The notes below the pieces were generated by a model, which worked only from the letters and a program-made list of their open reading frames with translations, searched no databases and was not told where the DNA came from. DNA of 64,000 nt. Origin: Tipula vernalis. Taxonomy: Eukaryota > Arthropoda > Insecta > Diptera > Tipulidae. The DNA lies in assembly GCA_958295665.1 (NCBI GenBank), contig OY282558.1, positions 60,934,789 to 60,998,788 on the forward strand, in the 5' to 3' direction. Below, one piece after another: positions 33,533-46,500 of this stretch. Each line of letters opens with the position of its first letter. The first letter of the stretch is position 1. A program made the translations under genes and the position numbers.

Positions 33533-35000
33533 TGAGCGGTGGCTACTTATCGTATTATTAAATATTCTTATATATATATATATAGGAGTTTATTAAATAG
33601 ACTGGTCGTCAGCTAGGGAATTCGAGTTTTATTTTATTTCGCGAATTGTGGATAATAAATTATCAATTATATATTCGATATGACCAAATTTAATTATCTC
33701 ACAATCTCAACTAAAAATGACAAAATATTATTTAAAGCACTTTTGATAGCCTTAGCATGAAAATTGACCAAATAAATTGTCTTCGGCTTCTGCCCCCCTC
33801 ATCAGCTAAAATCGGTGGTGGTATTTTTGCACAGAGATCTTTTCGTTGAAGCAGATTTTATTGCTCAGCGATTCGAGTCTGATACTCGACCAATTCGAGT
33901 AAATTGAAGGAAATATAGACAAATACTCAGCTCTCAGGAAAAAATTCTGCTTAAGATTCATCATTCCAATAAAGTTTTAATCTCCATTAATCTTGATGCT
34001 AGAACATCTTGGCCAATGTAATCACGGGACAGACTAACCTTTATTGATAGAAGAAACTGACCAACTCCGACAGTACGAAGTATTTGGATATTATGGCAGC
34101 TCTATTCGTGACCTGAAACGATAACCGGAAAGTATCCGGATCTGATTATGCATCATATTAGATATAACGCCTTTGTAACTTTGACTTTATTTTCGTCATA
34201 TTCACGAATTGTTCACAATACTGTGCGTCTAGTACTACCTAGTAGTTGTAGTACTACTCTTGTTCCCTTGAGAAATTTTTACGGGTTTTATCCTCGACCA
34301 AGAGATGTAATGTCCTGACAACCGAATAAAATAAACCCACTGTAGTGTGTGACACAACAAAATTTCTTGACGTCTTGTGGATTACACAAAATTTCTTGAC
34401 AATGTCATTGTCGACATTCGAGCAAACTATTTCTCGATCCAATGATTTTTTTTTTTTTCAAGGGGCTTCTAACCATCACATTGATATCCAATCTGATTTG
34501 GTTATTCAACCATAAATGACAAGTGTTCTGAACTAGGGATCCGTTAATTTGAATTTAGCTTGGATCTTAACGTCGCGCTCGAAAATATCGTCCAAACGTT
34601 ACAAAAGGCTTCAACACGATTGTGTATCTTCCGCATTTCGATGCCCAACATTTTCGTAAAACACTTGGTATATAAACAAAATTTATGGTGGGACAAAGCG
34701 CCGCCACAACTTGTAATTTTTTGCTTCGTCTTATCTCTTCTCGGGGTTCAAGTCACACATGAAAACTCTTTCGGCCACGACGAATGAAAAATGGGATCAT
34801 TCGTCAAACTGATGTCTTTGAATTGGCCAAATTTTTGTGTCTTATCAGGGTTTTGTAGATGTTCCTTTTATTTTTCGCGATATATGAAGAGACTTGAATA
34901 TTTAGATAATGGCGTAAAATGCTCGGTACCCTGCTGCGATCCTCGCTGAAATGTCTAGAGAAACGGAGTTTTTCTCAGCGATCCTAGATATTTTCCCTCA
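33533..35000. other. Spacer; possible decayed LTR of Gypsy-3
   Basis: No coding region recognised. The stretch after 33590 could include the Gypsy-3 3' LTR, but no partner copy is available. (TA)n at about 33571-33583. T run at 34446-34458. Confidence 0.45.
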
Positions 35001-35009
35001 TTCGCCTTT

Positions 35010-36330
35010 TCATAATGTGTATCTCCTGAAATAATAAGACTTCTCGCGTCTACCTTCTCGGGGTGACCATGTATCTAGTCTTCGCTTCGTTAATCTAAAG
35101 GAGGACTTCTTTCAGGGAGATGATGTTGCGACTATTAGATCTCCTTGCCGCACTCCAGATGATATCTCTTCTATTAGCACCTTATATATTGAGTCATCCA
35201 TTAAAAGCTGGCACATAGAAATCAATTTTGACAAACTCACTACAATTTGTAATACTCAAGTAGGACATAGGTTCCATAAGGTATCCCTCTTCATGCTGTC
35301 ATACACCTGTTGAAAGTCTACGAATAGACTGTGTACAAGGATGTGCTTTTCAAAGCATTTCTCCAGCACCATCCACAGAGTAAAAGTTTGATCGGTCGTT
35401 CATCTATTTGTGGTTTCATTCACCCAAGCAAGATGCTATAAGTTTACAACTTTACCGCGACTACTTTGGGCAAAACCTTGTAACCAGTATTCAGTAAACA
35501 GAAGTGGACAGATAAGAGCCGTCTTCCACTCTTCTGAGATGTCTCTGTATACCAAATTATTGATATGAGTCCAAACTCAGATAATCGCCGTCATATTTGA
35601 GCATTTCGATGCGCAGGTACCATCCTCACCGGGTGTCTTGTAATTTCTCACGATGTTACGTTCCGCACTTCATCATAAGATTTAGGAGGTGGTGGTGTCT
35701 TCTCGACGCTGGTGCCTGTCTATTTAGAAGCGAGGAGAAATAATTCCGCCCCACTTCGAGGACGGTCTTAGTAACCATTTTTAATTCATCTGATTCATTG
35801 CGAATAGAGCTGCTACATGGATGAAAGCCCGTAACTATTTCTCTTATACTGCCACCTCTATCTCTTAAGCTACAATTTTGGATGTTGCTTGCCTGTTGCT
35901 CATGCCATTCTCGTTTCTTCCATCGGCATCGCAGTGATGTAGGAGTCATGAGATTATCTGGTTATTTGTGATAGATTTCGTTGGCGTGCGAGATCTATCT
36001 CCCGAATAGCAACAAGACAATCATCGTCCAATCAGAGATTTTTTTAAGGTCTAGATTGATTTTTGTCCTATGGTGGATATTGCAGCATCGGTTACCGCCG
36101 TTTTAATGATGCCCCACTATTCTTGAACGGAGTCAGGATTCCTGAAACAATAGCCTCGAAGGTCTTCTAGCGATTGATACGCTGGAAACGATGATGTTAT
36201 GTGGTCGATAGACGAAATTTTTAATTCAGCAACTACCAGAAAGTGGCCTGAATCGATGTTAGTTTCACGTTGAGTTCAGATATGTTTGAGGCTAGAAAAA
36301 TGTCTTTTGGACAAGAGTGTGCTAATAAAT
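35010..36330 (-). pseudogene. Non-LTR retrotransposon RT fragment (RTE-like)
   Basis: Minus-strand pieces in changing frames. WKKREWHEQQ and EVGRNYFSSLLN (35950-35660) fit the segment before RT. KTPGEDGT, ISEEWKTALICPL, TDQTFTLWMVLEKCFEKHI and LFVDFQQVYDSMKRDTLWN (35640-35270) carry the first RT Asp in the FVDFQQVYD motif. EISSGVRQGD follows near 35150 and INEAKTRYMV near 35090. The YADD box is missing. The clade (RTE or a relative) is a judgement from motif style. Many stops. Confidence 0.7.
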
Positions 36331-36985
36331 AAAATAAATAAATAAACAACCACCAAGTTGTAGAGTATAACTAGCTCGGTGGTACGTGTCCCGTACTCTT
36401 TAGTCTTTAACTTTCTTCATGTGTCTGCAGATTCAAATTGAAGATCAGAACTCTTGTAGTTACTTGACGTTGATTTATCGTTGCAGCCTCTGATTGATGA
36501 TATGATATTTAGTTATGAGTTTAATCAGATTTAGCTGTAAATACTTCAGTAAGAGGCTGAATTTAATAAAGCACTACCAATGATGTAGGTACCATTATTG
36601 CCGTAAAGCAGATTGTAATGTAATTTGAGCACACTCAGTTAGCAGCTTGGCATGCAATGGTGGTTTCCATTAAAATCTTTTACAATTTTTTTTATTTTAT
36701 TGAATCAATATAAACGTAGAATTATAATTAATACAAAAATTATTATTAATTTTAAATTACATTTACCAAATTTAAAATAATGTTATATCGAAGAATCAAA
36801 TCGTTCCTGTGTATAGAAATTATAAAGAGATTCAGGGTGGTGACCCAAAATTTAGCTAAACAATACAAACTTAATCTCTATACAAAATATATTAAATCGT
36901 AATGTTATATGATGGCACGAGAATATACAGTAAAATTTGGCGTACCTAGCACTCTACTAATATTATTACAATAATATATGATATA
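36331..36985. other. Spacer downstream of host gene
   Basis: No gene recognised. Minus-strand AATAAA hexamers at 36691-36696 and 36696-36701, about 310 bases after the host stop codon, are candidate polyadenylation signals. Confidence 0.5.
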
Positions 36986-37007
36986 CTGAATTGGTATGGG
37001 ACACTTT

Positions 37008-37518
37008 CTATTTTTTGTACGGCAGCGCTAATCGCTTAACTAAATTTGTTTTTGGTATTGGCAAATCGTCATCATCTCCGGGAACCGGTCCTTCTAATTC
37101 AGGCAACGGAATATTATGTGGACCCGCACCCGCATCTGGAATACTTTCTTTAACCAATTGGAACGTTGTTTTTAGATTATCAATGGCACTGCCCAATCCC
37201 GTTTTAATTCCATTAAATTCTTGATTTACTAGCGACAAACGTCCGAGCAAGTAATTCAAATTCGAGAACATTTCTTCAAGCCGATCTTTCATCGAAGCTA
37301 TTTTCTCTTCGGCATCACCAATCGTGTGCACCGTCCCATTCACATACAATTCAGAATACCGTTGTAATTTATCCAAAGAGGTACGCGTCGATGATAACTC
37401 ATTAACGATAATACTTATTTGTCGCCACATTTGTCCCATCTCTGATTCAATTTCACTTGAAACATTGGCCACAATTGAATCGTGCATATGAACCAGAGTC
37501 TGCGAAATGTTATTAAAC
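37008..37518 (-). CDS. Host gene, last coding exon
   Basis: The acceptor TTACACAG precedes GTTTAATAAC. Reads [20 protein letters not shown] and on to the stop TAG at 37008-37010. Open throughout, 170 codons with no stops, codon use unlike the surrounding repeats. Coiled-coil tendency around [16 protein letters not shown]. Confidence 0.88.
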
Positions 37519-40500
37519 CTGTGTAATAGTGGATATAAATGTAATTAATAGAAATTCACTTAAAAAAAAAATAAAATAAAATGTTCATATACCGTTGATG
37601 TACGGTCGCATTCATATCGTCAGCATTCTCTTTGAGGGTCGTCTTAATTTCGGCGATCACTTGAAGTACGCCAAATTCAACGCGACGCTTTGTATCCAAT
37701 ATATTCTCACCCGTTAGCAAAAGGATTTCGTCGATTTTCTCCAACGATTTGACGGCGGTCAATAATTTTTCGATATCCACCTGCGAATGTGTATTAGTAT
37801 TTGTGGTTGTGTTTAACGTCTCATTTAATTTATTCAACAAATGTTTAACGGATACATCCAATAACTCATTGGTACGATTCCAATTATCTTGGTGGCTGAA
37901 ATGACTTTGATTGTTGAGCACGTATAGTTCCGTTTTTAAGCTCTCAATCGATTTGGCCGTATTCTTATTGATCGATTCGATAAACTCTTTATCGATCGTC
38001 ACGATTATTGGTTCCATTTCCTTTTCACCGATGGCACGAATCGTTGACGATACATTATTCGATTGAACGATTACATCTTTCACACCGACATTTAATGTCG
38101 TCAGCATATTTTCAATTTTGCTTTCCCACTCCTTGTTATCGTAGACAATGGGTGCCGGTGGTTCAGGCGTTGTAACCTGATTTGTGATATAGAACGAATT
38201 CAGTTTTTCTTCAATTCTCGTCACATACTCATCCGGTGTGTTAAGACTTTCCTGCAGATTAATCAACTTCTCGGTACCATCAACTATTTTCTTCAATTTA
38301 GCATCGTCTGTGATTTTTTGTGATTTCAGTTGGGCAATTTCTTTTCGCAAATTACCCACGTTATCATTTAAGTCCGAAATTTTTTTCTCCAACTCATCAA
38401 ACTCATCGGTTGTACTGGTGCTGCTGGCCGTATCCTTACCTTGCATAAAATCTAGCACCGCACGTAATGCATCCGCAAGCTTAGCCGATTGATCATTTTG
38501 ACGTAAATCACTGTTCATGATTATTGTTTCGATTGCGCTTAAACGCTCCTCCAAACGTAATATGGTTCCCTTGAGTGGTTCAAAAACTCGTTGATTTTTT
38601 TGTAAGTGTAACAATGATTTCTTGATTATATCGGCGGCGGCACGTTCACGATTTTCATGTCGTTCTAGTTTATTGTCCAATAAACTGTATGAATGGACGA
38701 GAGAGAGCAGCGTTTGGTAGATTTCATCGTTCCTGGAAAAAATAAACATTATTATGAATGATTAATAAATCTTAAATGAAAGGCCAAATTTTTAACAGGA
38801 TCGAAATTGTTTTTTTTTTTTTTTTTTTTTTAAATTAACCTTAGGCAAACATAAAAGGTTGTGTAATGCTACAATATCGAAATAATTGCGCTCTGTTGTG
38901 AAGTAAGATGGAAAAACTGTGCAAATTGTTCGCTGGTAAATCAGACTAACTTGAACACTGAGTTGACGGACTATGGGAGAACATTTGAGTTTTTTATTTT
39001 CTTGGTAACGTCAGCGTTTCGTGAAATTACAGGTCCGCCGCATTTAGCACCAGATTGTTGGAAAAACGTACCACGGAGGTCAATATCAATAAAAGGGACC
39101 CACAGTAAATTGTTAATCATCTTTCGATACCTCTCCCGATTGACGGTTAATGATTGCCGTTCACCATCCTCGAAGAAGAATAGAGTCTGATGACAGGAAT
39201 AACTCACAATCCGTACCAAACAGTAATTTTTTCATGGTACAATGGATGCTACACGATCTCTTGTGTTGCCAGTTGAATCGAACTTTTAAACGAGGCGGTG
39301 AATATAACGTTCGTTTGAACGATTGCCCGATTCCGTAATAGCGCTGAACACTACAATTTCTAGCCGTTGCTGAACTGTATATCTTTTCTGATGAAATATC
39401 GAAGCTTACTGAATATTTATTTCAGTACAGATGTCATAAAAGACTGATTAAAAAATCCGGTCATCTATTTTGAGCAAAAGTTCACAACAGATAGTCCGGC
39501 TGGAGTGTCTTCTCTGGTTGGGTCATTTTGACATTGTGCACAATTTGCAAATTATTATTTGACAAATACAAATAATTTAAAATAAATATTTTTATAGATA
39601 AATAAATACCTTTGACCCGAGATCACAATTTTCTATCTTTATTGAGTGAAATAGTAATGAATTAAAATGGCAGCCGAAACGCTTTTTCGGCGCATATTTT
39701 ACTCAAACCGCCTCACCTACCTTAAGAATCCTAAGCATAATTGGACTCCTTTATCTACCCTTTGGTACATGTCACGTTTCACTACGGTTACCTGTTCTAA
39801 TTCTCGGAATCGAGTTGTCACCAACGTTGTTCCCACTGTTGGTCTGTTGGTGTTTTGCAATATAATCACTCCCTGATATAAAGCGATGAGCCAAAGAATT
39901 ATAAAATTGATCAAATTGTTCCATTTTTATTACATGATTTGGTGGACAGTATATGGCCGAAATGATTTTGGGACCTAGCTAATCTTCTATTACTACAGTA
40001 GCTGCTTGTAAAGGGTTTTCCAATAAGGACTTGACAATTTTTTTTTAAAATAAAACGCAAACCATTTGAGATATCTCGAAAATTTTATTATTGGGTCAAA
40101 GTACAATCAAAACATTTATGTATGGAATTCGACATCGTTCATATGTCTATCACGGAAACGTTTGCAAGTGTCGATTCGTTGAACCCAATTTTCGATTACT
40201 TGGCCACACATTTGGACCGAATCGGCCGGTATCTCTCGTTCAATATTGGCTCTGAGCTCCTCTAACGACGCCGGCTTGTTGGCATAGACCAATGATTTAA
40301 CGTAGCCCCACAAAAAAAATCTAGAGATGTTAAATCGCACGATCTAGGCGGCCAATCGACAAGACCATTTCTGGATATAATACGTTCATCGAATTTAGAT
40401 TTCAATAAGTCGATTGTAAGACCCGCTGTGTGGCATGTCGCACTGTTTTGTTGAAACCACATATCATTAATGTCTAGCTCATGCAATTGACCAAAGAAAT

Positions 40501-43500
40501 AACGTTGCAACATGTCTCTGTAGCAGCGAATCGACTATTTTGGTTCGTTTGCGACGGGCGCTTGAACGGCAGCAATATTCTCGGCACTTCGACCAACCCG
40601 TTGTCTCACTGGCACGGGAACATCCGACAGCGAATATTTAGACTCAAATTTGTTCACTAGATTATGAATTGCTTATCTACTGGGACGATAATTACGACCA
40701 AAAATTGGAATTAACGCTCTTGAAGTTGCAGTCACCCACTTGTAGTAAATTTTAATTATTTGTAAACGTTGTTCATTCGTATACTTCATCATGATGAAAA
40801 TGTTGTCTTTACTGGAATGTTTTGACACTGACAGTTTGGTTATTGGTTTAAGGGTGCGTTCACAGTGAAAGTTCAAAGTTGTCAAGTCCTTATTGGAAAA
40901 CCCTTTACAATAGATGCCCCATCTCATACTTTTCTATTTCATGAGCTGTTCCATAAGGGTGATTTGTGTCTTAGCTGGTGTATCTGGGTATTTTTAGGAA
41001 ACTTCTGCTGGTGTTATGCCGATATATGGCATCAATTTCTTCTTCAAGCAAGAAATGTTTAGTTTCTTGACCATGTTGTGATAAGCCAAATTGCTCATTT
41101 AAGGGTTCTGGACATTGAATGATAGAAGATTAAGGATAGTAGTATCCATTTTGGTTAATAATTTTTAGAATCATAATTTCCAACCGTTGTGTGACAAAAC
41201 TGCTCGGGTAGTTGTTTATGATTTTTTGAATTGCCCGTTGAATGGTTTTCTTTGGTACGATTTCCTTCCTAAGTTTGACCTTTAATTGAATCTTTGAGTT
41301 TCTGTCCCATTAACTAACTGATAAGATGGATTCGGATTTGTAGCGGTTTGCAACTTCACTATTTTTTATCTGAGAGGGAGAAATCTGCGAGTTTAAACTT
41401 CTTTGTAAACAATCTAATCTATATAGTTGGGTGGATGACTACCAATACAGAGCACGCATTTCACCTCTGTATTGTGAGATGTTCACCTGTACATTTCACA
41501 CATCTGGGTCTGTGATTGCAATAAGATTTGGTATGTCCCTATCTTTGACAAGTAGTGCAATGAACCACTTTCCGCTTAATATGCGGCTTTTTGGCTTTTA
41601 CAACTGAATACGTTAGCCTACTTGTCGAATGTATTTCTTTATACGCCTGTAAAATACACTCACCGGCACAGAAAACGGGCCACCCTAAAATTTTTTTTTT
41701 TTTTTGATGCAAATATGTTTTGAACCGCACTATCTAGAAATATGAAACCAAAACCAAATTCAAGGTTTTTCTACTTTTCCCACAATGTGGATTATAATTA
41801 AATTTGATGTGTGTATCTTTTCAAAATTCAAGGTCATTCAAAATAATCTTAGAATATGTAGGATGCCATGGAAAATTTGAATGTATCGGCAAAATCGAAA
41901 ATTTGTTAAATTGTTCTTGCGATATTCAATCGTTTTATTGTCGAGTTTACATTTTGCTGTGCCAGTGTGTTCAATTTTTATTATGTCGCTAAAGTTAGAA
42001 AGTGTAGCAGCAATTGTGACATTGTGAATATAGGAGAAGTCAACGCTACATCGCTAATAAATTCCAATTTTCCCGTAGTACCGTACAACGTGTTTCGTCC
42101 CTACGGGCTGACAAAGAGTAACAAATGTTCGAGATGATCATTTTGTAGTTTCATCAGCTCTTAAAAATCGCCATGCAACTACTGTTGAGACTTGCAATGA
42201 ATTGTTACACGTACGTAGTAAGCGAAAGAACAATATGGCTAAAGTTGGGAGAACCAGATCTTCATGCACGAAGACCAGCCATGTGACGCACTTCGATTTT
42301 AAATTGTAGTTTGTATAGCAAAAATATTAGGATTTGGATTTAATAGTAAACTTGTGTCATAGATAGAATACGGCTTGTATAAATATTTTTGTTGGTTTTG
42401 GGCAGGGTTGTGGAGTCGAAGCCGGAGCCGGAGTCGCAGAGTTTATGTTTATTTTAGTATTTTTAAAGGAGCGGGAGCCATGTAGAATAGACCGACTCCG
42501 GCTCCGAATTTTTCCGTCCGGATTGTAGAAGTTTTAGTAGATATGTCATGAGAAAATTATCAATATAAGTATTTTTCAATAAATAAATAAACAAAAAAAT
42601 ACCTGCTCTTGGGATCGAACCGACGACCTTTGCAAACTAACGCCGACACGATATCGTCCGGCTACTGCTTTCTTGCCAAACATTATCAGTTTTTTAGCAC
42701 ATAAATAACAAAGTTTCACGGAAATGAAAACCCTATTTGCTTTACGCATAGAAAGATCTATATTTGATGTCAGAGGAGGAGCTGGAGACGGAGTTGGAGC
42801 CGGAGTTGGAGCCGGAGTCGAACATTTTTTTAGGACTCCGCAGCCTTAGTTTTGGGTAGTCACCCAAGTAAGAAATAAGTAACTTTTGCTTAAAATTTAC
42901 TTTTTAAATAACCAAACTTTAAGGTACTGAAAATACGGCGTTTTGCTTCATGTCATGAATTTATTGCTTTTTGGTTCATTTGTTTCTTGAGGGTGATGCA
43001 TTTTAAGATTCTACATTTGATCCAAAATGGGAATAAGTCCTTTTGAAAAATCACTCCTTAGTTGGTCTCACGTTTCTAAGGGAGAGAAGCGACTACGTCT
43101 TCAACAATGCAGAAAACAAACGTTTTGTACATATAAAACAACGAAAAAATCTTACTTTTCACGATTTTTGTAGGAAAATGAAATTTTTGCATCCGTAAAC
43201 AAAAATTTGCTTACGGCCCGGATTTTCCTTAATCCGTCACTGAATCTATGCTACTATAGAGAATATTAAAGCAATATCGTTAATTCTTCACCGATTATTT
43301 GATAATCGGCAAGTTAGTAGTCACCCTCTGAACTGCCTTAGTATCGGCAATTGGTTGGTAAATTATTTCCACTTATCCATCATTGCTGAAATACAATATG
43401 GATGCTGTGCGCTAAATCGGAATATCTATTTTGCAATAAAGTATGTACATAGTTTTCGGTTTACATGTGTGTTAATTACTTAGCTGTCATCTAAACTATG

Positions 43501-46500
43501 TTATATCTAAATAATGTATCCAGCTGATATTATCTTGTTACAAAATAAATAAATTTTTATTTAAAATTTGATCTATTTATAGGTTTTACTACAAAATTTA
43601 GTTTTCGCTGTGCTAAAATGACTAACGACGGTTAACTTTATGTTTAAACATATAACATGTGTATGTATAAAGATCGAAATGCACACTGCACCTTCCGGTT
43701 ATTCTTAGTAAAAAAAAAATTATTGGGAAATCGTTAAAAACAATACGATTCGAATATTATGATCTATTATTAAAACCGACTAGAATGTATGAATTTACTT
43801 GCATGCAACATTTAGTTATGTCTTTATATGAAATATGATAAATGCTGAACATATGTGTATGCCCCGCATAAACTTAAAACTCTTGTTCACATGTGTGAGT
43901 TATATGTTACTCGTATTTAGTTGGTTTACCGCTTCGGTTAAAATGCGTATTTCCACAACATTATTGTTTATTTTTTTTTTTGTATAAATATACAACTGGT
44001 CTTGGTTGGAAACTCAAACCTATAAAAATTTTCATCAAATACCAATTATCTTAAATGTATTTGTATTGATAATCCTACATAGTATAAATCGGTTTAATGG
44101 AAATGCATTTTCAAGTGGTTTGAGAGTTTTGAGTGGAGTCGCTTTGAAATTGATTGTAATTAAGCGATTCAATGTATATGAACTCAAGTGACCTGCTGTA
44201 AATAGCGGCACATCACTTCCTTAAGGTTTTGACACTAATTCACGTTTTTTTCAAAATGTATAAAATACAATGACCTCGAAAGATAAAAATGTTAGCAAAG
44301 AAGAAACTCTTAATTATATTCGCATAAATAGAAGTAAACTAAACGCACTAAACCTCTGATTATTTGTGTTAAAAATAAATAAAATTAAAGCGAAACTTGA
44401 TTTTTAATTTAAACAATAATTACTTGTTAGAAACATCTTCAATTTAGTATTTACAAAATGCCGAAATTTAACACACTCTACTCTTCCGAATACTCGTTAT
44501 GTCTATGTATAACGATGTACTTATATTCGTATATTGATACAAGGTGATGACAAATGGTTGGTTGCGTCCTATAAAAATTCTTCTGAACTGTATTATGACA
44601 GATGATTGCCCATATTATTGATATTCATTGTTTATAGGGAAATGCAAATTTTTCTTGACCTTAAATTTTCATCGTCATTTAAAATTTTTGCCTGTTTTAT
44701 ATCATTTATAAATAAAAAATTTGCATACTCGCGTTTTTCGAAATATATTTACAATGAGCGCGCTCGCGCATGCTCGGTATAATATTTATACAAACAAGAA
44801 ATTGAAATTTTTCCAAAATCATTAATTTTGAATTTGGAAAGTAATTAATTAAATTTAATTCACTATGCATATAATAAATACACTCTGACTGCGCTCCGGT
44901 TTATTTTGCGTGTGGCAACCGCAATTTTGTCTAAACATTTATATTATGCGCGAAACTTGGTTTTTAATTATTTATATTATATTTTAGCAAATTCTTGAAT
45001 GCATCACAAACGCTATAGCATAAACATTATTTAAATTAAAAATTTAATTTTATTAGTTACAATGTGGGTTTGAAGTTATTAATGTTTATGGAGTTGCAAA
45101 GAAAATCGTAAATCGATTATAAAGTTTGCGATTTGCACGGTACTCGATTTATAGGATTTCATTTATCACGGTTTCAAGGTGCTTATGAAATTTTGGAAGG
45201 TTAGCATTAGTTGGTGTTGCCAGGTTCGCTGAAAGTAACGCCGAAATAAAACTGGTGCAGCCTCAATTTTGCTACTGTTTGAAGCTAGGTATGAACCAGC
45301 CCACAAGATATCGGGAAATTTTTTGAACAACATGTGGTGATGGTGGTCGATGATCGTAATCTCGTCCGTATATGGCGGCCGACGCACCTTCCACAATATA
45401 ATTCAACCGAAGCGTTTGTTTTACACTTACAAAAGTTTTATTTAGTTTAATTAATATTTAATAGAAAACGTTACAAAATTATTACGCTTAATCGGTTAGC
45501 GATTTCGTTTTAACTCGAAAACTGATTTTACTCGTATTCTAAGACGCTACTTTTCGCGGTCGTTTTTGGATATATCATGGCTGCTCTCTTTCTTTCTGTC
45601 AAAAACAGAAAAGCGACAAGATTTAACCCTGACGGCGATATCTGGACTGCAAACAGATTGTGATATTAGCGGACCCTTTGAACCGCGTTTTTTTGTTATA
45701 ACTTGGTCATTCTTGTTGTTTGGTCCTGTTGGTACGTTTGATTCTGGAACGGAAGGATTGTCGGGATGTTTGTCTGCACTATCCGCACCAGTTGTTAGTT
45801 CGGTCTTTTCCGCCCTGTCATGCTCGTAACCCACGATAAAACATAAGGTTTCAACCGATCCAATGAAATGTTCGACTCGACGCCCTTCACCAGGACTTTG
45901 AAATATTTCTCCGACCGGCGCAATACCGCGTAAGGGCCTTGGTACGGAGGCTGTAGTGCCCTGCGTAATGCATCCGTACGAACTAGTACGTGTGAGCACG
46001 TCGCGAGATCCTTGAAGACAAAGATTTTTGGTTTGCTGACTTGTCGCGATGGCGCTGTCGGCTGAATATTCCTGAATAATTCTTGAATTTGAGAGACAAC
46101 CTGATTTTGAGTTGTAAATGTTGATGGCTGTATCATATCTCCGGGCAGGCGTAATTTCTCGCCGTACACCAACTCAGCTGATGTAACCTCGAAATCGTCC
46201 CGAAAAGCGGTTCTCAAACCTAACAGTAAGAGTGGAAATGATCTGGTCCACTGCGGGTCGTTGACACACATTATAGCCGTTTTTAAGCTGCGGTGCCACC
46301 GTTCAACCACCCCGTTGCATACCGGGTTATAGGCCGTAGTGCGGTTTGCGTTGAAACCCTACTAGGTTGGCCAGACTGGAGAATAGTTATGATTCGAACT
46401 GAGTTCCTCTGTCGGAGACGATAACCAATGGGACTCCAAACCGACTAATCCATGTTTTCAGTAGAGTATCCGCGACGGTTTCGGCCTTGATATCCGGCAT

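Noticed and set aside
39717..39914. 65-residue minus-strand frame as a host exon
   Set aside because: The neighbouring frame carries Jockey endonuclease motifs; this is an out-of-frame reading.
42604..42682. Functional tRNA gene
   Set aside because: The B box and terminator are good but the T-arm and acceptor stem do not pair well, so it is kept only as tRNA-like.
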